Source: Terriglobia bacterium (GTDB taxonomy: Bacteria > Acidobacteriota > Terriglobia > Bryobacterales > Bryobacteraceae). Taken from it: a DNA stretch of 64,000 nt. The stretch lies in assembly GCA_020073345.1 (NCBI GenBank), contig JAIQFI010000007.1, positions 110,507 through 174,506 of the forward strand, read 5' to 3'. The notes below the pieces were generated by a model. The model was not told where the DNA came from, did no database searches, and was given only the letters and a program-made list of their open reading frames with translations. Positions within the stretch are counted from its first letter, which is position 1, and each line of letters begins with the position of its first letter. This document shows, in pieces, positions 7,757 to 16,978 of the stretch. The translations under genes were made by a program, and so were the position numbers.

Positions 7757-10252
7757 ATGCCCACTCAAGCTAAGGCGGACCGACCTTCGTCGCCGGGACA
7801 GAAGCTTCCCGTCAGGCGCGGCCCGAGTGTCACCGCCGGGGAAGCGCCGCCAGTCGCCCTTAAAGAGCCAAATCAGGAGGAATTCTCCGATCGCCACAAC
7901 GACCGGGAGTTCCGCCACTTTGCCGAGAGCATCGTCCAACATATTGATGAGGTCTTCTTCTGGCGCGATCCGGACAACCTGAAACCGTACTTCGTTAGTC
8001 ATGCCTACGAACGGATCTGGGGACAGTCTTGTCACAGCGTCTACGCGGAACCCTCCTCGTGGACCGAGTCCATCCACCCGAACGATCGGGAGCGAGTGAC
8101 CCAGGAGTCTCAGCGCGCCGCGACCGCCCCTCAAACACAGGTGGAGTACCGCATCGTCCGGCCTGATGGCGACGTGCGCTGGGTCTGGGCGCGAACGTTT
8201 CTGGTCGAATCCCAGGATGGAACCGCGAAGCGGCTGATCGGGATCGCACAGGACGTTACGGAACGCAAGCAGGCCGAAAAGATGAGGGCGTTCCTGGCGT
8301 CCATCGTGGAATCCTCGGACGATAGCATCATCGGAACCGACCTGGACGGCAGAATCCTGAGCTGGAACCAGGGCGCCGAGAAGCTTTTTGGCTACACCCC
8401 CGACGAAGCCATCGGGAAGCACATTACCCTCCTGTTCCGGGTGGACCGTCAGGCGGATCATTTGAATACGTTACACAAGATCCGGCGGCAGGAACAGATC
8501 GAGCGTCTGGAAGGCGTGCGTGTGAGAAAAGACGGGACATCCATCGATGTGTCGATCATCCTGTCACCCATCAAAGATGCCCTGGGGCGTCTTCAGGGCG
8601 TCTCTGCGATTTACCGCGATATCACCGCCAGCAAACGAGCCGATGCCGAGCTCTTGAAGGCCAAGGAGGCCGCCGAAGCGGCCAGCCGGGCCAAGAGTAC
8701 GTTCCTGGCGACCATGAGTCACGAGATTCGCACGCCCATGAACGGCATCCTGGGCATGACCGAGTTGGTATTGGACAGCGATCTTACGCCGGACCAGCGC
8801 GACAGTCTGGATCTGGTCCACCTTTCGGCCGAGTCCCTTCTCTCCGTGATTAACGACATCCTGGACTTTTCCAAGATTGAAGCCGGCAAGATGGAGTTTG
8901 AGTCTATTCCTTTTGATCTCCGCGAGACGCTGGGCGAAACCATGGAGACGCTGGGTTTCCGTGCTCACCAGAAGGGCCTCGAACTCGTCTACGATCTCGA
9001 GCCGGATGTGCCGGCGGCCTTGTTGGGCGATCCGGGACGCCTCCGCCAGGTTTTAGTGAACCTGGTCGGTAATGCCATCAAGTTCACGGAACAAGGCGAG
9101 ATTCTGGTCAACGTTGGGCGGGAATCGGAATCACCTGACGCTGTTTGTCTGCATTTTTCAGTCAAGGATACCGGAGTAGGAATCCCCGCGGAAAAGCAGG
9201 AAAAGATTTTCGAGGCGTTTTCCCAAGCCGATGGATCCATGACCCGCAAGTACGGCGGAACTGGTTTGGGGCTGACCATCTGCGGGAGACTTGTGGAGAT
9301 CATGAACGGACGCATCTGGGTGGAAAGCCAGATCGGACAAGGCAGTACCTTCCACTTCACCACGCGTCTGGGTGTTCAGCGCGTAGTTTCCGAACCGGCG
9401 GCTCACCTTCATCCCGCGCAGTTACGTGATTTACCCGTGCTGATCGTGGATGACAATTCTACCAACCGGCGAGTCCTGACCGAGATGCTCACCCGCTGGG
9501 GAATGAAGCCCACAGCGGTCGACGGCGGCCGTGCCGCGCTGATGGCGCTGGAGATCGCTAAGAGTATCGGCCGCCCGTTCGCCCTCATTCTCTTGGATGG
9601 ACACATGCCGGAAATGGATGGATTCACTCTCGCCGGGGAGATTCAGAACCATCCGGAACTCGTGCGGACAACCATCATGATGTTAACTTCCGCGGATCAC
9701 TTGGGCGCCGCCACACTCTGTCGGGAGCGTGGCATCTCCGCTTATCTGGTGAAGCCCATTCGCCAGTCTGAACTCTTGGCCATGATCTGCAGAGGCATGC
9801 AAGTTCCTCAAGAACCCACCGAGGGTCCCAGGATTTCTATTGCCCCGGCCAACACCAACACTCAATCCCGGGTGCTCGTGGCTGAAGACAATGTCGTGAA
9901 TCAAGCCCTGGCGCGGCGCCTGCTGGAGAAACGAGGCTACGCGGTATCGGTTGTAAAAGATGGCCGGGCAGCCGTAGAGGCCGTGAAGCACGAGCGTTTT
10001 GACATCGTGCTCATGGACATTCAGATGCCTAACATGGATGGATTCGAGGCTACCGCCGCCATCCGGCGACATGAACAACTGACTGGCATCCGCGTCCCCA
10101 TCGTGGCCCTGACTGCACACGCACTCAAGGGTGACGACGAGCGCTGCCTCGCCGCGGGGATGGATGCCTATATTTCCAAACCGATCCGGCAAGAGGACCT
10201 GTACGTCACCATTGAAAACATGCTCGGCCGGATTCCGGCGCAATTGAACTAG
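7757..10252 (+). CDS. Hybrid sensor histidine kinase with two PAS and two receiver domains
   Basis: An 831-residue protein without membrane segments, so it is probably cytosolic. Domain order is: PAS (about 50-170), a second PAS with PAC (about 175-290), HisKA with MSHEIRTPMNGILGM and phospho-acceptor H322, a HATPase domain (GDPGRLRQVLVNLVGNAIKF; GTGLGLTI), receiver 1 with D614 in LLDGHMPEMDG, and receiver 2 with D754 in LMDIQMPNMDG. There is no C-terminal HPt domain and no output domain. It therefore likely passes phosphate to a separate HPt protein or response regulator. The stand-alone receiver at 40671 is one candidate partner, but nothing here links them. Confidence 0.92.
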   Translation: MPTQAKADRPSSPGQKLPVRRGPSVTAGEAPPVALKEPNQEEFSDRHNDREFRHFAESIVQHIDEVFFWRDPDNLKPYFVSHAYERIWGQSCHSVYAEPSSWTESIHPNDRERVTQESQRAATAPQTQVEYRIVRPDGDVRWVWARTFLVESQDGTAKRLIGIAQDVTERKQAEKMRAFLASIVESSDDSIIGTDLDGRILSWNQGAEKLFGYTPDEAIGKHITLLFRVDRQADHLNTLHKIRRQEQIERLEGVRVRKDGTSIDVSIILSPIKDALGRLQGVSAIYRDITASKRADAELLKAKEAAEAASRAKSTFLATMSHEIRTPMNGILGMTELVLDSDLTPDQRDSLDLVHLSAESLLSVINDILDFSKIEAGKMEFESIPFDLRETLGETMETLGFRAHQKGLELVYDLEPDVPAALLGDPGRLRQVLVNLVGNAIKFTEQGEILVNVGRESESPDAVCLHFSVKDTGVGIPAEKQEKIFEAFSQADGSMTRKYGGTGLGLTICGRLVEIMNGRIWVESQIGQGSTFHFTTRLGVQRVVSEPAAHLHPAQLRDLPVLIVDDNSTNRRVLTEMLTRWGMKPTAVDGGRAALMALEIAKSIGRPFALILLDGHMPEMDGFTLAGEIQNHPELVRTTIMMLTSADHLGAATLCRERGISAYLVKPIRQSELLAMICRGMQVPQEPTEGPRISIAPANTNTQSRVLVAEDNVVNQALARRLLEKRGYAVSVVKDGRAAVEAVKHERFDIVLMDIQMPNMDGFEATAAIRRHEQLTGIRVPIVALTAHALKGDDERCLAAGMDAYISKPIRQEDLYVTIENMLGRIPAQLN

Positions 10253-10258
10253 CTTCGA

Positions 10259-11161
10259 TTACTTCGCCGCCGCGGCTTTTCTTTGCTCCTCCAGAACCGC
10301 GTTGAACGCCGTCTCCTGAATGTCCAGTTCGGTCTTATATCCCTGCGGGTCGATAAACGGATTCGGCCCCTTGCCCAGCTTCGGATACTTTTCCGCCAGG
10401 TTGTACATCGCCGGATGCGACCCCAACGGCACATCGCACTTCAGCCCTCTCAGAATCCGAAAACTGCGCTGATATTCCTCGGCGATCTGCGGCACTTGCG
10501 GATTGTTCACCAGCCACGTTCCCTGGTTGACACCCACGCTCCCGATGATCACCACCTCATACGCCCGGCCGCCTTCCTGAATGGTCGCGGTCCACGTGGT
10601 GCATCCGCGAGTGTGCCCCGGCGTCAGATGCGCCACCAGCGTCGTGCCGCCCAGCGTCACTTTCTCCCCGTCATGAATAACCTTGTAGTCCGGGCGACGT
10701 GCCCCGCTCGGCGTCCGCATGGTCTGCAGCGCCGGAATGTCTTCGGCCATCGCCATGGCTTGCGCGCCGCTCAGCTCCAGCGCCAGCGGATCGCCTTCCA
10801 TATGATCCCCATGCGCGTGGCTCCCCAGCAGGATCTTGATATCGGTGAACTTGAACCCCAGCTTCTCCACCGACGCCTTGATCACCGGCACCGTGCGTTC
10901 ATAATCGCTGTTGATGAGGATGTTCCCCTGCGGCGTCACGATCAAAAACGTCCCCAGGCTCCGCGTGCCGACGTAGTACAGGTTCCCGATGATCTTGTGC
11001 GGCGGAAACGCCGTGTCCTGATCTTCCTTGGTTCCGACGTTGCGCGTGAACAGCTCCGCCGCCGTCCACACCTTGCCGGCCTGGGCCATCAACGCCGCCG
11101 CGCCGCAGCCAGCGAGAATCAGCCCTGGCAGAATAAATCGAGAAAGTCTTTCGGTCCGCAT
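10259..11161 (-). CDS. Exported metallo-beta-lactamase fold protein, subclass B3-like
   Basis: From ATG 11161 the protein has 300 residues and opens with a signal peptide (RFILPGLILAGCGAAALMAQA). An earlier in-frame ATG at 11209 would add 16 residues ahead of it and is less likely; the chosen ATG lies 10 nt after TATTCT. The zinc motif is HAHGDHMEG. LTPGHTRGCTTWT supplies the next His and matches the subclass B3 beta-lactamase layout, as does SHPAMYNL near the C-terminus. B3-like proteins include true beta-lactamases and other hydrolases, so resistance cannot be claimed. It converges with the hybrid kinase, with 6 nt between stop codons. Confidence 0.85.
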   Translation of the reverse strand: MRTERLSRFILPGLILAGCGAAALMAQAGKVWTAAELFTRNVGTKEDQDTAFPPHKIIGNLYYVGTRSLGTFLIVTPQGNILINSDYERTVPVIKASVEKLGFKFTDIKILLGSHAHGDHMEGDPLALELSGAQAMAMAEDIPALQTMRTPSGARRPDYKVIHDGEKVTLGGTTLVAHLTPGHTRGCTTWTATIQEGGRAYEVVIIGSVGVNQGTWLVNNPQVPQIAEEYQRSFRILRGLKCDVPLGSHPAMYNLAEKYPKLGKGPNPFIDPQGYKTELDIQETAFNAVLEEQRKAAAAK

Positions 11162-11274
11162 AAGTGACAACAGAATATCAGATCCCTTCTGGGGTGTTAT
11201 CCTTCTCAAACATAGGTCTGACGGCAGCCGCGGTTTATTGGAAGTCTTAGGAGCCTTTCATCGTCTAAATACAA

Positions 11275-13680
11275 ATGAGTCTGCTCGGCGACATCCGCTT
11301 GAGTCTTCGGACCCTGGTCAAGAATCCAGGTTTCACGGCGGTGGCCGTGACGATGCTCGCCGTCGGTATCGGCATCAATGCCACCGTCTTCACAGTGACG
11401 AACGCCGTACTGTTCAAGGGATTCGCGCTGGTGGAGAGGAACGATCGCCTCCGCTACATTGGCTACAAAAACTCCAATTGTTGCGTCTCCTACCCCGATT
11501 TCCTGGATTGGAGGGCTCAGTCGAAGTCGTTCGAGGGCATGGCGATCGTCCACGGCGTGAGCATCATGCTCAGCGATGACCACGGCTTTCCGGATAATCT
11601 CTCCGCGAACGAAAACAGCGCCGATACTTTCAAGGTTGTTGGCCAGAGACCGATGCTTGGGCGAGATTTTACGGCGTCCGATGAAACCGACGGCGCTCCT
11701 CCCGTCGCGATCCTGAACTACGGCTTCTGGGAACGCCGCTACGGAAAGGATCACAACATCATCGGCCGGACGTTGCGGATGAACGGCGCTCCGACGACCG
11801 TAATCGGTGTCATGCCGGAAGGCTTTTCCTTCCCCCAGAGGGTCGATGTCTGGGTGCCGCTGGTGCGGACGCGGAATGTCCTAAAGCGAGAGAACCGCGC
11901 CACCTGGGTCGTACTCGCCCGCCTGGCGGACGGCGTAACCATGGAGAACGCCCGCGCGGAAATGGAGATCATCGGAAGGAGGCTCGCCGGCGCCTACCCG
12001 CTTACCAATCGGGACCTGCTTCCCGAAATACAGACTTTCGACCAGTTCTTCATAGGTCCGAACGCGGTCCTGATTTACGGGTCTATGTGGGGCGCGGTTG
12101 GTTTTGTGCTGTTGATTGCCTGCGCCAATCTGGCGAACCTTCTGCTTGCTCGCGCGATCGGCAGGTCCCGCGAGATTTCGGTCCGCATCGCGCTCGGCGC
12201 AGGGCGATGGCGGATCGTTCGGCAACTCCTCATCGAAAGCCTGATGCTATCCGGGTTGGGCGGATTCCTCGGCTGGTGGATTGCAAAATGGGGTGTGCGC
12301 ACCTACGAAATCGCCATGGCTGCCAAATCCTCATGGCTGATTCTCGATTACTCCATGGACCAACGCGTCCTTGAATATCTCATCGTGATTTCCATTGGGA
12401 CCGGATTGCTGTTCGGGCTTGCGCCCGCCCTGCGGCTCTCCAGACTCGACGTCAATGCCACGTTGAAAGACGGGGGCCGGGGTGCCACCGCCGGAGGGCA
12501 CGGAAAATATCTCTCCGCTCTTCTTGTGACCGGAGAAATGGCGCTGGCCATAGTGCTTCTCGCGGGAGCGGGCGTGATGATCCGCAGCTTCCTGAAGATC
12601 CACAACGCGGATATGGGCGTCAATACAGCCAACGTGCTCGGTGGAACCCTGAATCTCCCTTCCGAAAAGTATCCGCACCCGGAGGACAAGATTTCGTTTT
12701 TCGACCGCCTTATAACGCGCCTGGAGGCGATCCCCGGCGTGGAATCGGTGGCAACAGCCGACACCCTCCCTAGCTGGGGTTCTACCAGGCTTCCCTACGA
12801 GCTTGCGGGCGCCCCTCCACCGGACGGGCCCCGCCCAAGGCTTTCCACACTGAAGATCAGCCCGGCGTACTTCCAGATCCTGGGAGCGAAGCTGCTCTCT
12901 GGCCGTGAATTCAACGATGGCGATGTGGCTTCGGCAGTTCCCGTAGTGATCGTGAACCAGCTGTTGGCGAGCAAGTTTTGGCCGAGTGACGATCCTCTCG
13001 GCAAACGGCTCCGCTTGTTTGATAAGGACACGCCAGAAACGTGGCTGACCGTCGTCGGAGTCGTGTCGAATATCATCCAGAATGACCAAACCCGGCAGAT
13101 GGTCGATCCTGTGGCTTACTTGCCCTATCGCCAAAAACCGGGAGGAGGCGCGTGGATTCTCGCGCGAACTCGCGTCCCTCCGGGCAATCTGGCCAATGCC
13201 TTTCGCAGTGAGGTGCACGCACTGGATCCCGACCTGCCCTTGTATGGCCCCATGCCCATTGCCGACCGGCTGGAGGGGTATTGGGACAGCCGATTCTATG
13301 GCGGACTATTCGTGATTTTCGCTGCGATTGCGCTCTTGCTTGCTTCGATCGGCTTGTATACCGTGATCGCGCATGCCGTGAGCCAGCGCACTCAGGAAAT
13401 TGGAATCCGGATGGCGATCGGCGGAACGCCCCGCGATATTCTCGCACTCGTGTTCCGGCAGGGAATGATTCCCTTGGCCATCGGTCTGGCCATCGGACTG
13501 CCCGCATCCTTTGCCGTCAACCGCCTGTTGAAATCCATGCTCGTCCAGGTTTCACCGGCGGACCCGGTCACACTCGCCGTCGCCTCCGCCGTGCTGATTC
13601 TGTCCGCAACGCTCGGTTGTCTGATTCCGGCACGCCGCGCCATGCGCGTCGATCCGGTTGTCGCTTTGAGAAACGAATAG
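11275..13680 (+). CDS. ABC transporter permease, MacB-like, ADOP family
   Basis: An 801-residue membrane protein. It begins DIRLSLRTLVKNPGFTAVAVTMLAVGIG, the usual start of acidobacterial duplicated permeases (ADOP). A MacB-type periplasmic core domain follows, then an FtsX domain with three helices (about 265-400), a second periplasmic domain, and a final FtsX domain with IGLYTVIAHAVSQRTQEIGIRMAIG. Such permeases normally work with a separate ABC ATPase. None is adjacent, so the partner must be elsewhere. Substrate is unknown; MacB relatives export peptides or act in mechanotransmission. Confidence 0.9.
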   Translation: MSLLGDIRLSLRTLVKNPGFTAVAVTMLAVGIGINATVFTVTNAVLFKGFALVERNDRLRYIGYKNSNCCVSYPDFLDWRAQSKSFEGMAIVHGVSIMLSDDHGFPDNLSANENSADTFKVVGQRPMLGRDFTASDETDGAPPVAILNYGFWERRYGKDHNIIGRTLRMNGAPTTVIGVMPEGFSFPQRVDVWVPLVRTRNVLKRENRATWVVLARLADGVTMENARAEMEIIGRRLAGAYPLTNRDLLPEIQTFDQFFIGPNAVLIYGSMWGAVGFVLLIACANLANLLLARAIGRSREISVRIALGAGRWRIVRQLLIESLMLSGLGGFLGWWIAKWGVRTYEIAMAAKSSWLILDYSMDQRVLEYLIVISIGTGLLFGLAPALRLSRLDVNATLKDGGRGATAGGHGKYLSALLVTGEMALAIVLLAGAGVMIRSFLKIHNADMGVNTANVLGGTLNLPSEKYPHPEDKISFFDRLITRLEAIPGVESVATADTLPSWGSTRLPYELAGAPPPDGPRPRLSTLKISPAYFQILGAKLLSGREFNDGDVASAVPVVIVNQLLASKFWPSDDPLGKRLRLFDKDTPETWLTVVGVVSNIIQNDQTRQMVDPVAYLPYRQKPGGGAWILARTRVPPGNLANAFRSEVHALDPDLPLYGPMPIADRLEGYWDSRFYGGLFVIFAAIALLLASIGLYTVIAHAVSQRTQEIGIRMAIGGTPRDILALVFRQGMIPLAIGLAIGLPASFAVNRLLKSMLVQVSPADPVTLAVASAVLILSATLGCLIPARRAMRVDPVVALRNE

Positions 13681-13692
13681 CGCCGGCCTGTG

Positions 13693-14754
13693 CTAGGCCG
13701 CCGCGCGCTTCTCCCGCGACACCCCCTGCGTCGATTTCCGCCGCACACGCCGGATCGCCGCACTCATCCCGACCATCGCCAGCACCAGCATCGCCGATGC
13801 CGTTACGCATTCCCAGACTCCCAGGCGTGCTTTATAGAACGAAAACCACCGCCCGTACACCAGCTCCACGTGGACCCAGTACACCGCCAGCGATGTCGTC
13901 CCTAACAGCCGCACCCAGCTCCATCCCGCGCTGAAATATTCGGTCCATAGAAATGCGCCCGAACCCAGCAGTAGTGTGATCCCTAATTTGCACGCCACCA
14001 GCGCCGGACTATTTAACCAGAAATCCGTCTTGGAATAAATGGAAAACGGGAGATTTGAGAAATATTGCCCCGCCAGCAGCAGTCCGAACCCGCACAGTGC
14101 TGCCCACTGCATCACGCGGCTCCATTCCCCGCGCCTCACGAACGGGACCGCGCTCCCCGCCGCCAATCCGAACGCCAGATACGATCCCCACGGGAACATG
14201 CTGAACGCCTCCGCGCTGGGCACGAAATAGTCGCGCACCGCGCCCGGGATTCCACTGGTGTCTAAGCCCGCCATCACCGGAGCCAGACCCGCCAGCGCGA
14301 TTCCAGCCGACACCGCCCATCGCACCCGCTGCATCCCGTGAGCCAGCGCGGCCACCGATAGCAGCGCCGCCGTCGCACCCATCAGGTTCAGTACATCCAC
14401 GCGCAGCAAATCGGTCCACGGCTGATTCGGCAGCGCGAAAATCCACATCTGCAGCCGGAATGCGATCCCCAGCAGGAACAAGTACCGCGCTCGCCGCAGC
14501 GCGCCTGTGATTCTTTGCCACGCCGGAAGGTCATCCCGCCGGTTCATCCCCAACCCGAACGTGATCCCCGTCAGGAACAGGAAAATCGCCGCCGCCTGCC
14601 CGCCGAAAAATTGCGAAAAAATGTACGCCGGCTGCTCCCGCAGCTCCGGCCGAAGGAAGGAATCAAAGATATGCCCCTGGAGCATGACGATCGCCGCCAA
14701 CCCCCGCAACCAATCCAGGAACACAATGCGACTGCGAACCGGCACCAAACTCAC
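13693..14754 (-). CDS. HGSNAT/DUF1624-like membrane acyltransferase
   Basis: A 353-residue protein with about ten hydrophobic segments. It opens RIVFLDWLRGLAAIVMLQGHI, the signature of the heparan-alpha-glucosaminide N-acetyltransferase catalytic domain and related acyltransferase-3 proteins. A conserved GITFGLGMNRR follows. These proteins move acyl groups across the membrane onto sugars. The gene lies 5 nt downstream of the alpha/beta hydrolase gene on the same strand, so the two are probably one transcript. The acceptor is unknown. Confidence 0.78.
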   Translation of the reverse strand: MSLVPVRSRIVFLDWLRGLAAIVMLQGHIFDSFLRPELREQPAYIFSQFFGGQAAAIFLFLTGITFGLGMNRRDDLPAWQRITGALRRARYLFLLGIAFRLQMWIFALPNQPWTDLLRVDVLNLMGATAALLSVAALAHGMQRVRWAVSAGIALAGLAPVMAGLDTSGIPGAVRDYFVPSAEAFSMFPWGSYLAFGLAAGSAVPFVRRGEWSRVMQWAALCGFGLLLAGQYFSNLPFSIYSKTDFWLNSPALVACKLGITLLLGSGAFLWTEYFSAGWSWVRLLGTTSLAVYWVHVELVYGRWFSFYKARLGVWECVTASAMLVLAMVGMSAAIRRVRRKSTQGVSREKRAAA

Positions 14755-14759
14755 TGCTT

Positions 14760-15617
14760 CTAGTACTTAACCTTTCCCAAAAATGCCAACAGCAGCCGGT
14801 TGAACTCTTCCGGACGCTCCATCATCACGAAGTGCCCGGTTCCCGCCATCTGCACGTACTCCGAATTCGGAAACACGCTCTTCAGAGTGTCCCGATTCGC
14901 CATCGGCGTACCAGCGTAAATCCCCAGGACCGGTACCGTCGTCACGAAGTCGTTCAGACTCGCTGTTCCGTTAGAAGAATCGAATGTCGCGATCATCGCC
15001 CCCGACGCCGTCGCTTCCGGCGGCGCCAGCATCATCTTCAACACGTGCTGTTGGATCGCGGCCGGTGTCGCCGGAGTAAACATTCCCCGGATCATCGCCT
15101 CGCGAGCCTTCATGCCGTCCGGACCCGTCATCGCCGCCGGATTCGGAGGTCCCCCGCGTCCTTTCCCTTGCGGAGGCGCGGCGGAAATCACCAGTAGCCC
15201 ATCCACCGGCACCAGTCCAACCACGCGTTGCGGATACAGCCGAGCGTACTCCCGGATCACCGGCGTCCCCATGCTATGCCCCACCAGCACCGCCTTATCG
15301 ATCTTCGCCTCCGCCCGCACCGCCTCCACCGCGCGCGCGAATACGGTCATCGAAAATTTCCCGTCCTTGGGCGGATCGCTCTTGCCATGACCCGGCAGAT
15401 CCAGCGTGATCACGCGATATTTCTGGCTCAGCACCGGCACCTGCGCGTCCCACGACGTTTCGTCGCAGGTCCACCCGTGCACCAGAATCACCGCCTGTTT
15501 CGCCGACCCTTGGTTTGGACCATGGGACGTCCAATGAACCTTGGCGCCATCGACGCTGGCCCCATAACTGGAGAGGGACAGAGGAATCGCCAGGACAATA
15601 CTCAGCAGTAGTCTCAT
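14760..15617 (-). CDS. Exported alpha/beta hydrolase
   Basis: A 285-residue protein with an N-terminal signal peptide (MRLLLSIVLAIPLSLSSYGAS). It shows the alpha/beta hydrolase pattern: HGWTCDETSWD forms the oxyanion region, GHSMG holds the nucleophile Ser, and GTGHFVMMERP supplies the catalytic His near the end. The substrate is unknown. The ATG lies 6 nt after TAAGAT, itself preceded by TGG as in an extended -10, with no Shine-Dalgarno site, which suggests a leaderless mRNA. It probably forms an operon with the acyltransferase gene that follows. Confidence 0.88.
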   Translation of the reverse strand: MRLLLSIVLAIPLSLSSYGASVDGAKVHWTSHGPNQGSAKQAVILVHGWTCDETSWDAQVPVLSQKYRVITLDLPGHGKSDPPKDGKFSMTVFARAVEAVRAEAKIDKAVLVGHSMGTPVIREYARLYPQRVVGLVPVDGLLVISAAPPQGKGRGGPPNPAAMTGPDGMKAREAMIRGMFTPATPAAIQQHVLKMMLAPPEATASGAMIATFDSSNGTASLNDFVTTVPVLGIYAGTPMANRDTLKSVFPNSEYVQMAGTGHFVMMERPEEFNRLLLAFLGKVKY

Positions 15618-15677
15618 GCGGCCATCTTACCAGTTGACACACGATCGAAAAACGGACGTGGTATCATTGGGAACAGC

Positions 15678-15917
15678 ATGCAATACTTTGTCCGGACCAT
15701 GGAGAAGCATAAGGCCAGCACCCGGGTATTCAGCCCCGAAGTGCCCTGTCCCGCCTTGGGGAGCGCTAAGGACGCCGCCAAGCAAATAGTCCAGTCTTCC
15801 GACCCCTCTGTGATGCTCCAGGCCGACGTTTGTTCGCGTAATCAAAACCAGGTCCGCACACGATACTGCTGCTGGATTAACGAACGGGGCGAGTTCGTCG
15901 AACGCGCTCTGATCTAA
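15678..15917 (+). CDS. Small hypothetical protein (79 aa)
   Basis: Not recognised. The reading frame starts at ATG 15678, 10 nt after a TATCAT hexamer, and a second ATG follows at 15699. The product has four cysteines (VPCPAL, DVCSRN, a CC pair in RYCCWINERG) and no signal peptide or membrane segment. The CCWINERGEFVERALI tail looks like a beta hairpin. It sits alone between divergent and unrelated genes. Coding status is likely but unproven. Confidence 0.5.
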   Translation: MQYFVRTMEKHKASTRVFSPEVPCPALGSAKDAAKQIVQSSDPSVMLQADVCSRNQNQVRTRYCCWINERGEFVERALI

Positions 15918-16014
15918 CCTCTTGTGATAAACTCTTGACAGTGCCTAGCCCGCCAGTTGCCTACCATTGGAACCGAGCCCGCCTGGTCAATTGAACCCTA
16001 TTGGAGAACTTTAA

Positions 16015-16353
16015 GTGACGAATATTTTTGTTGGAAACCTTGCTTATCAGACCACGGAGACCGAGCTCGAGGCTGCTTTTGCCGCGTACGGCGCCGTTGA
16101 AAAAACCAGCGTCGTCCGCGATCGCGACACCGGCCAGCCCCGCGGCTTCGCCTTTGTCGAGATGACCAACCAGGCCGAGGCCATGAAGGCCATCGAAGCC
16201 CTCAACGGTCAGGAACTGAACGGCCGCGCGCTGAACGTCAACGAAGCCCGTCCCCGCCCCGAGCGCGGTGGATTCGGCGGCGGCGGCGGCAACCGCGGTG
16301 GCGGTGGTGGATACGGCGGCGGCGGCGGTCGCCGGCGCGAACCCCGCTGGTAA
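16015..16353 (+). CDS. RRM-type RNA-binding protein with Gly-rich tail
   Basis: A 112-residue protein starting at GTG 16015, with GGAGA 8 nt upstream. Residues 1-80 form one RNA recognition motif: RNP2 is IFVGNL (4-9) and RNP1 is RGFAFVEM. The last 30 residues are Gly/Arg-rich, like eukaryotic and cyanobacterial glycine-rich RNA-binding proteins. In bacteria such proteins are often linked to cold response and mRNA handling. A TTGACA at 15935-15940 may be the -35 of its promoter, but the -10 is weak. A conserved hairpin repeat begins 18 nt after its stop codon. Confidence 0.92.
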   Translation: MTNIFVGNLAYQTTETELEAAFAAYGAVEKTSVVRDRDTGQPRGFAFVEMTNQAEAMKAIEALNGQELNGRALNVNEARPRPERGGFGGGGGNRGGGGGYGGGGGRRREPRW

Positions 16354-16371
16354 TTGTTTCTTAATAGCGTC

Positions 16372-16415
16372 GAGCGCACAGGCCGTACGTGCCGTTGTGC
16401 GCGATTCAACCAAGG
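16372..16415. repeat. GCGCACA-type hairpin repeat, copy a
   Basis: A 44-bp element that matches 18466-18509 at 41 of 44 positions. Its core pairs GCGCACA (16374-16380) with TGTGCGC (16396-16402) around a CGTACG palindrome. It lies just downstream of the RRM gene, 15 nt before the next gene. There is no T-run, so it is not a classical terminator. Confidence 0.8.
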
Positions 16416-16430
16416 TGATAGCATGTCGCC

Positions 16431-16910
16431 ATGCGAAGAGTAATCTTCTTACTCGCATTTGCTCTCGTCCTGGCATACGCCCAAGGGAAGATGACGCCCG
16501 AGCAGCGTCAGGCGATTCTCGATTACCAGCTCACCCTGCCGCGAGCCAACTCGCTGATCACCGCAATGGAAGCCATGACCAAATACGTGGTCGGGTTGCC
16601 CAACTATGCCGACAGCGTGCGCAAGGCCGCCACCATGACTCCGGCGCAGCGCGTCGCCCAAGTCGAGAGCGACCCGAAGGCGATGGCCATCCTCAAGCAG
16701 AACAACCTGACGGCGAGGGACTACCTGATCGGCGTCCCGGCGCTACGAATGGCATTAATGCTTGCGCAGGACGTGACGCTAGCAGACGGCGGCCGCGCCG
16801 GCGGCAACATGGTTGCTTCGCCTGCCAATGTGACGTTCGCAAAAGCGAATCTCGCCACGCTCAAGCCCAAGATGGACGCCGCTGACGGCCTGACCCCAGC
16901 CAAGAAGTAA
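16431..16910 (+). CDS. Exported hypothetical protein (159 aa)
   Basis: Not recognised. A clear signal peptide (MRRVIFLLAFALVLAYAQG) is followed by about 140 residues rich in alanine and predicted helix, with no cysteines. A repeated pattern of short amphipathic helices (MTPEQRQAILDYQ, MTPAQRVAQVESDPKA) can be seen. The protein is probably periplasmic. It starts 15 nt after the hairpin repeat that follows the RRM gene. Confidence 0.75.
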   Translation: MRRVIFLLAFALVLAYAQGKMTPEQRQAILDYQLTLPRANSLITAMEAMTKYVVGLPNYADSVRKAATMTPAQRVAQVESDPKAMAILKQNNLTARDYLIGVPALRMALMLAQDVTLADGGRAGGNMVASPANVTFAKANLATLKPKMDAADGLTPAKK

Positions 16911-16978
16911 CTACCGCTCAAGTACTTCCGGAGCGGCAACCAGTCCGCCCTAATTCCGCGCCGCTATAGTCAGGGCGC

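Noticed and set aside
10259..11161. Call of a beta-lactam resistance gene
   Set aside because: Subclass B3-like motifs are shared with many hydrolases of other function, so resistance cannot be read from sequence.
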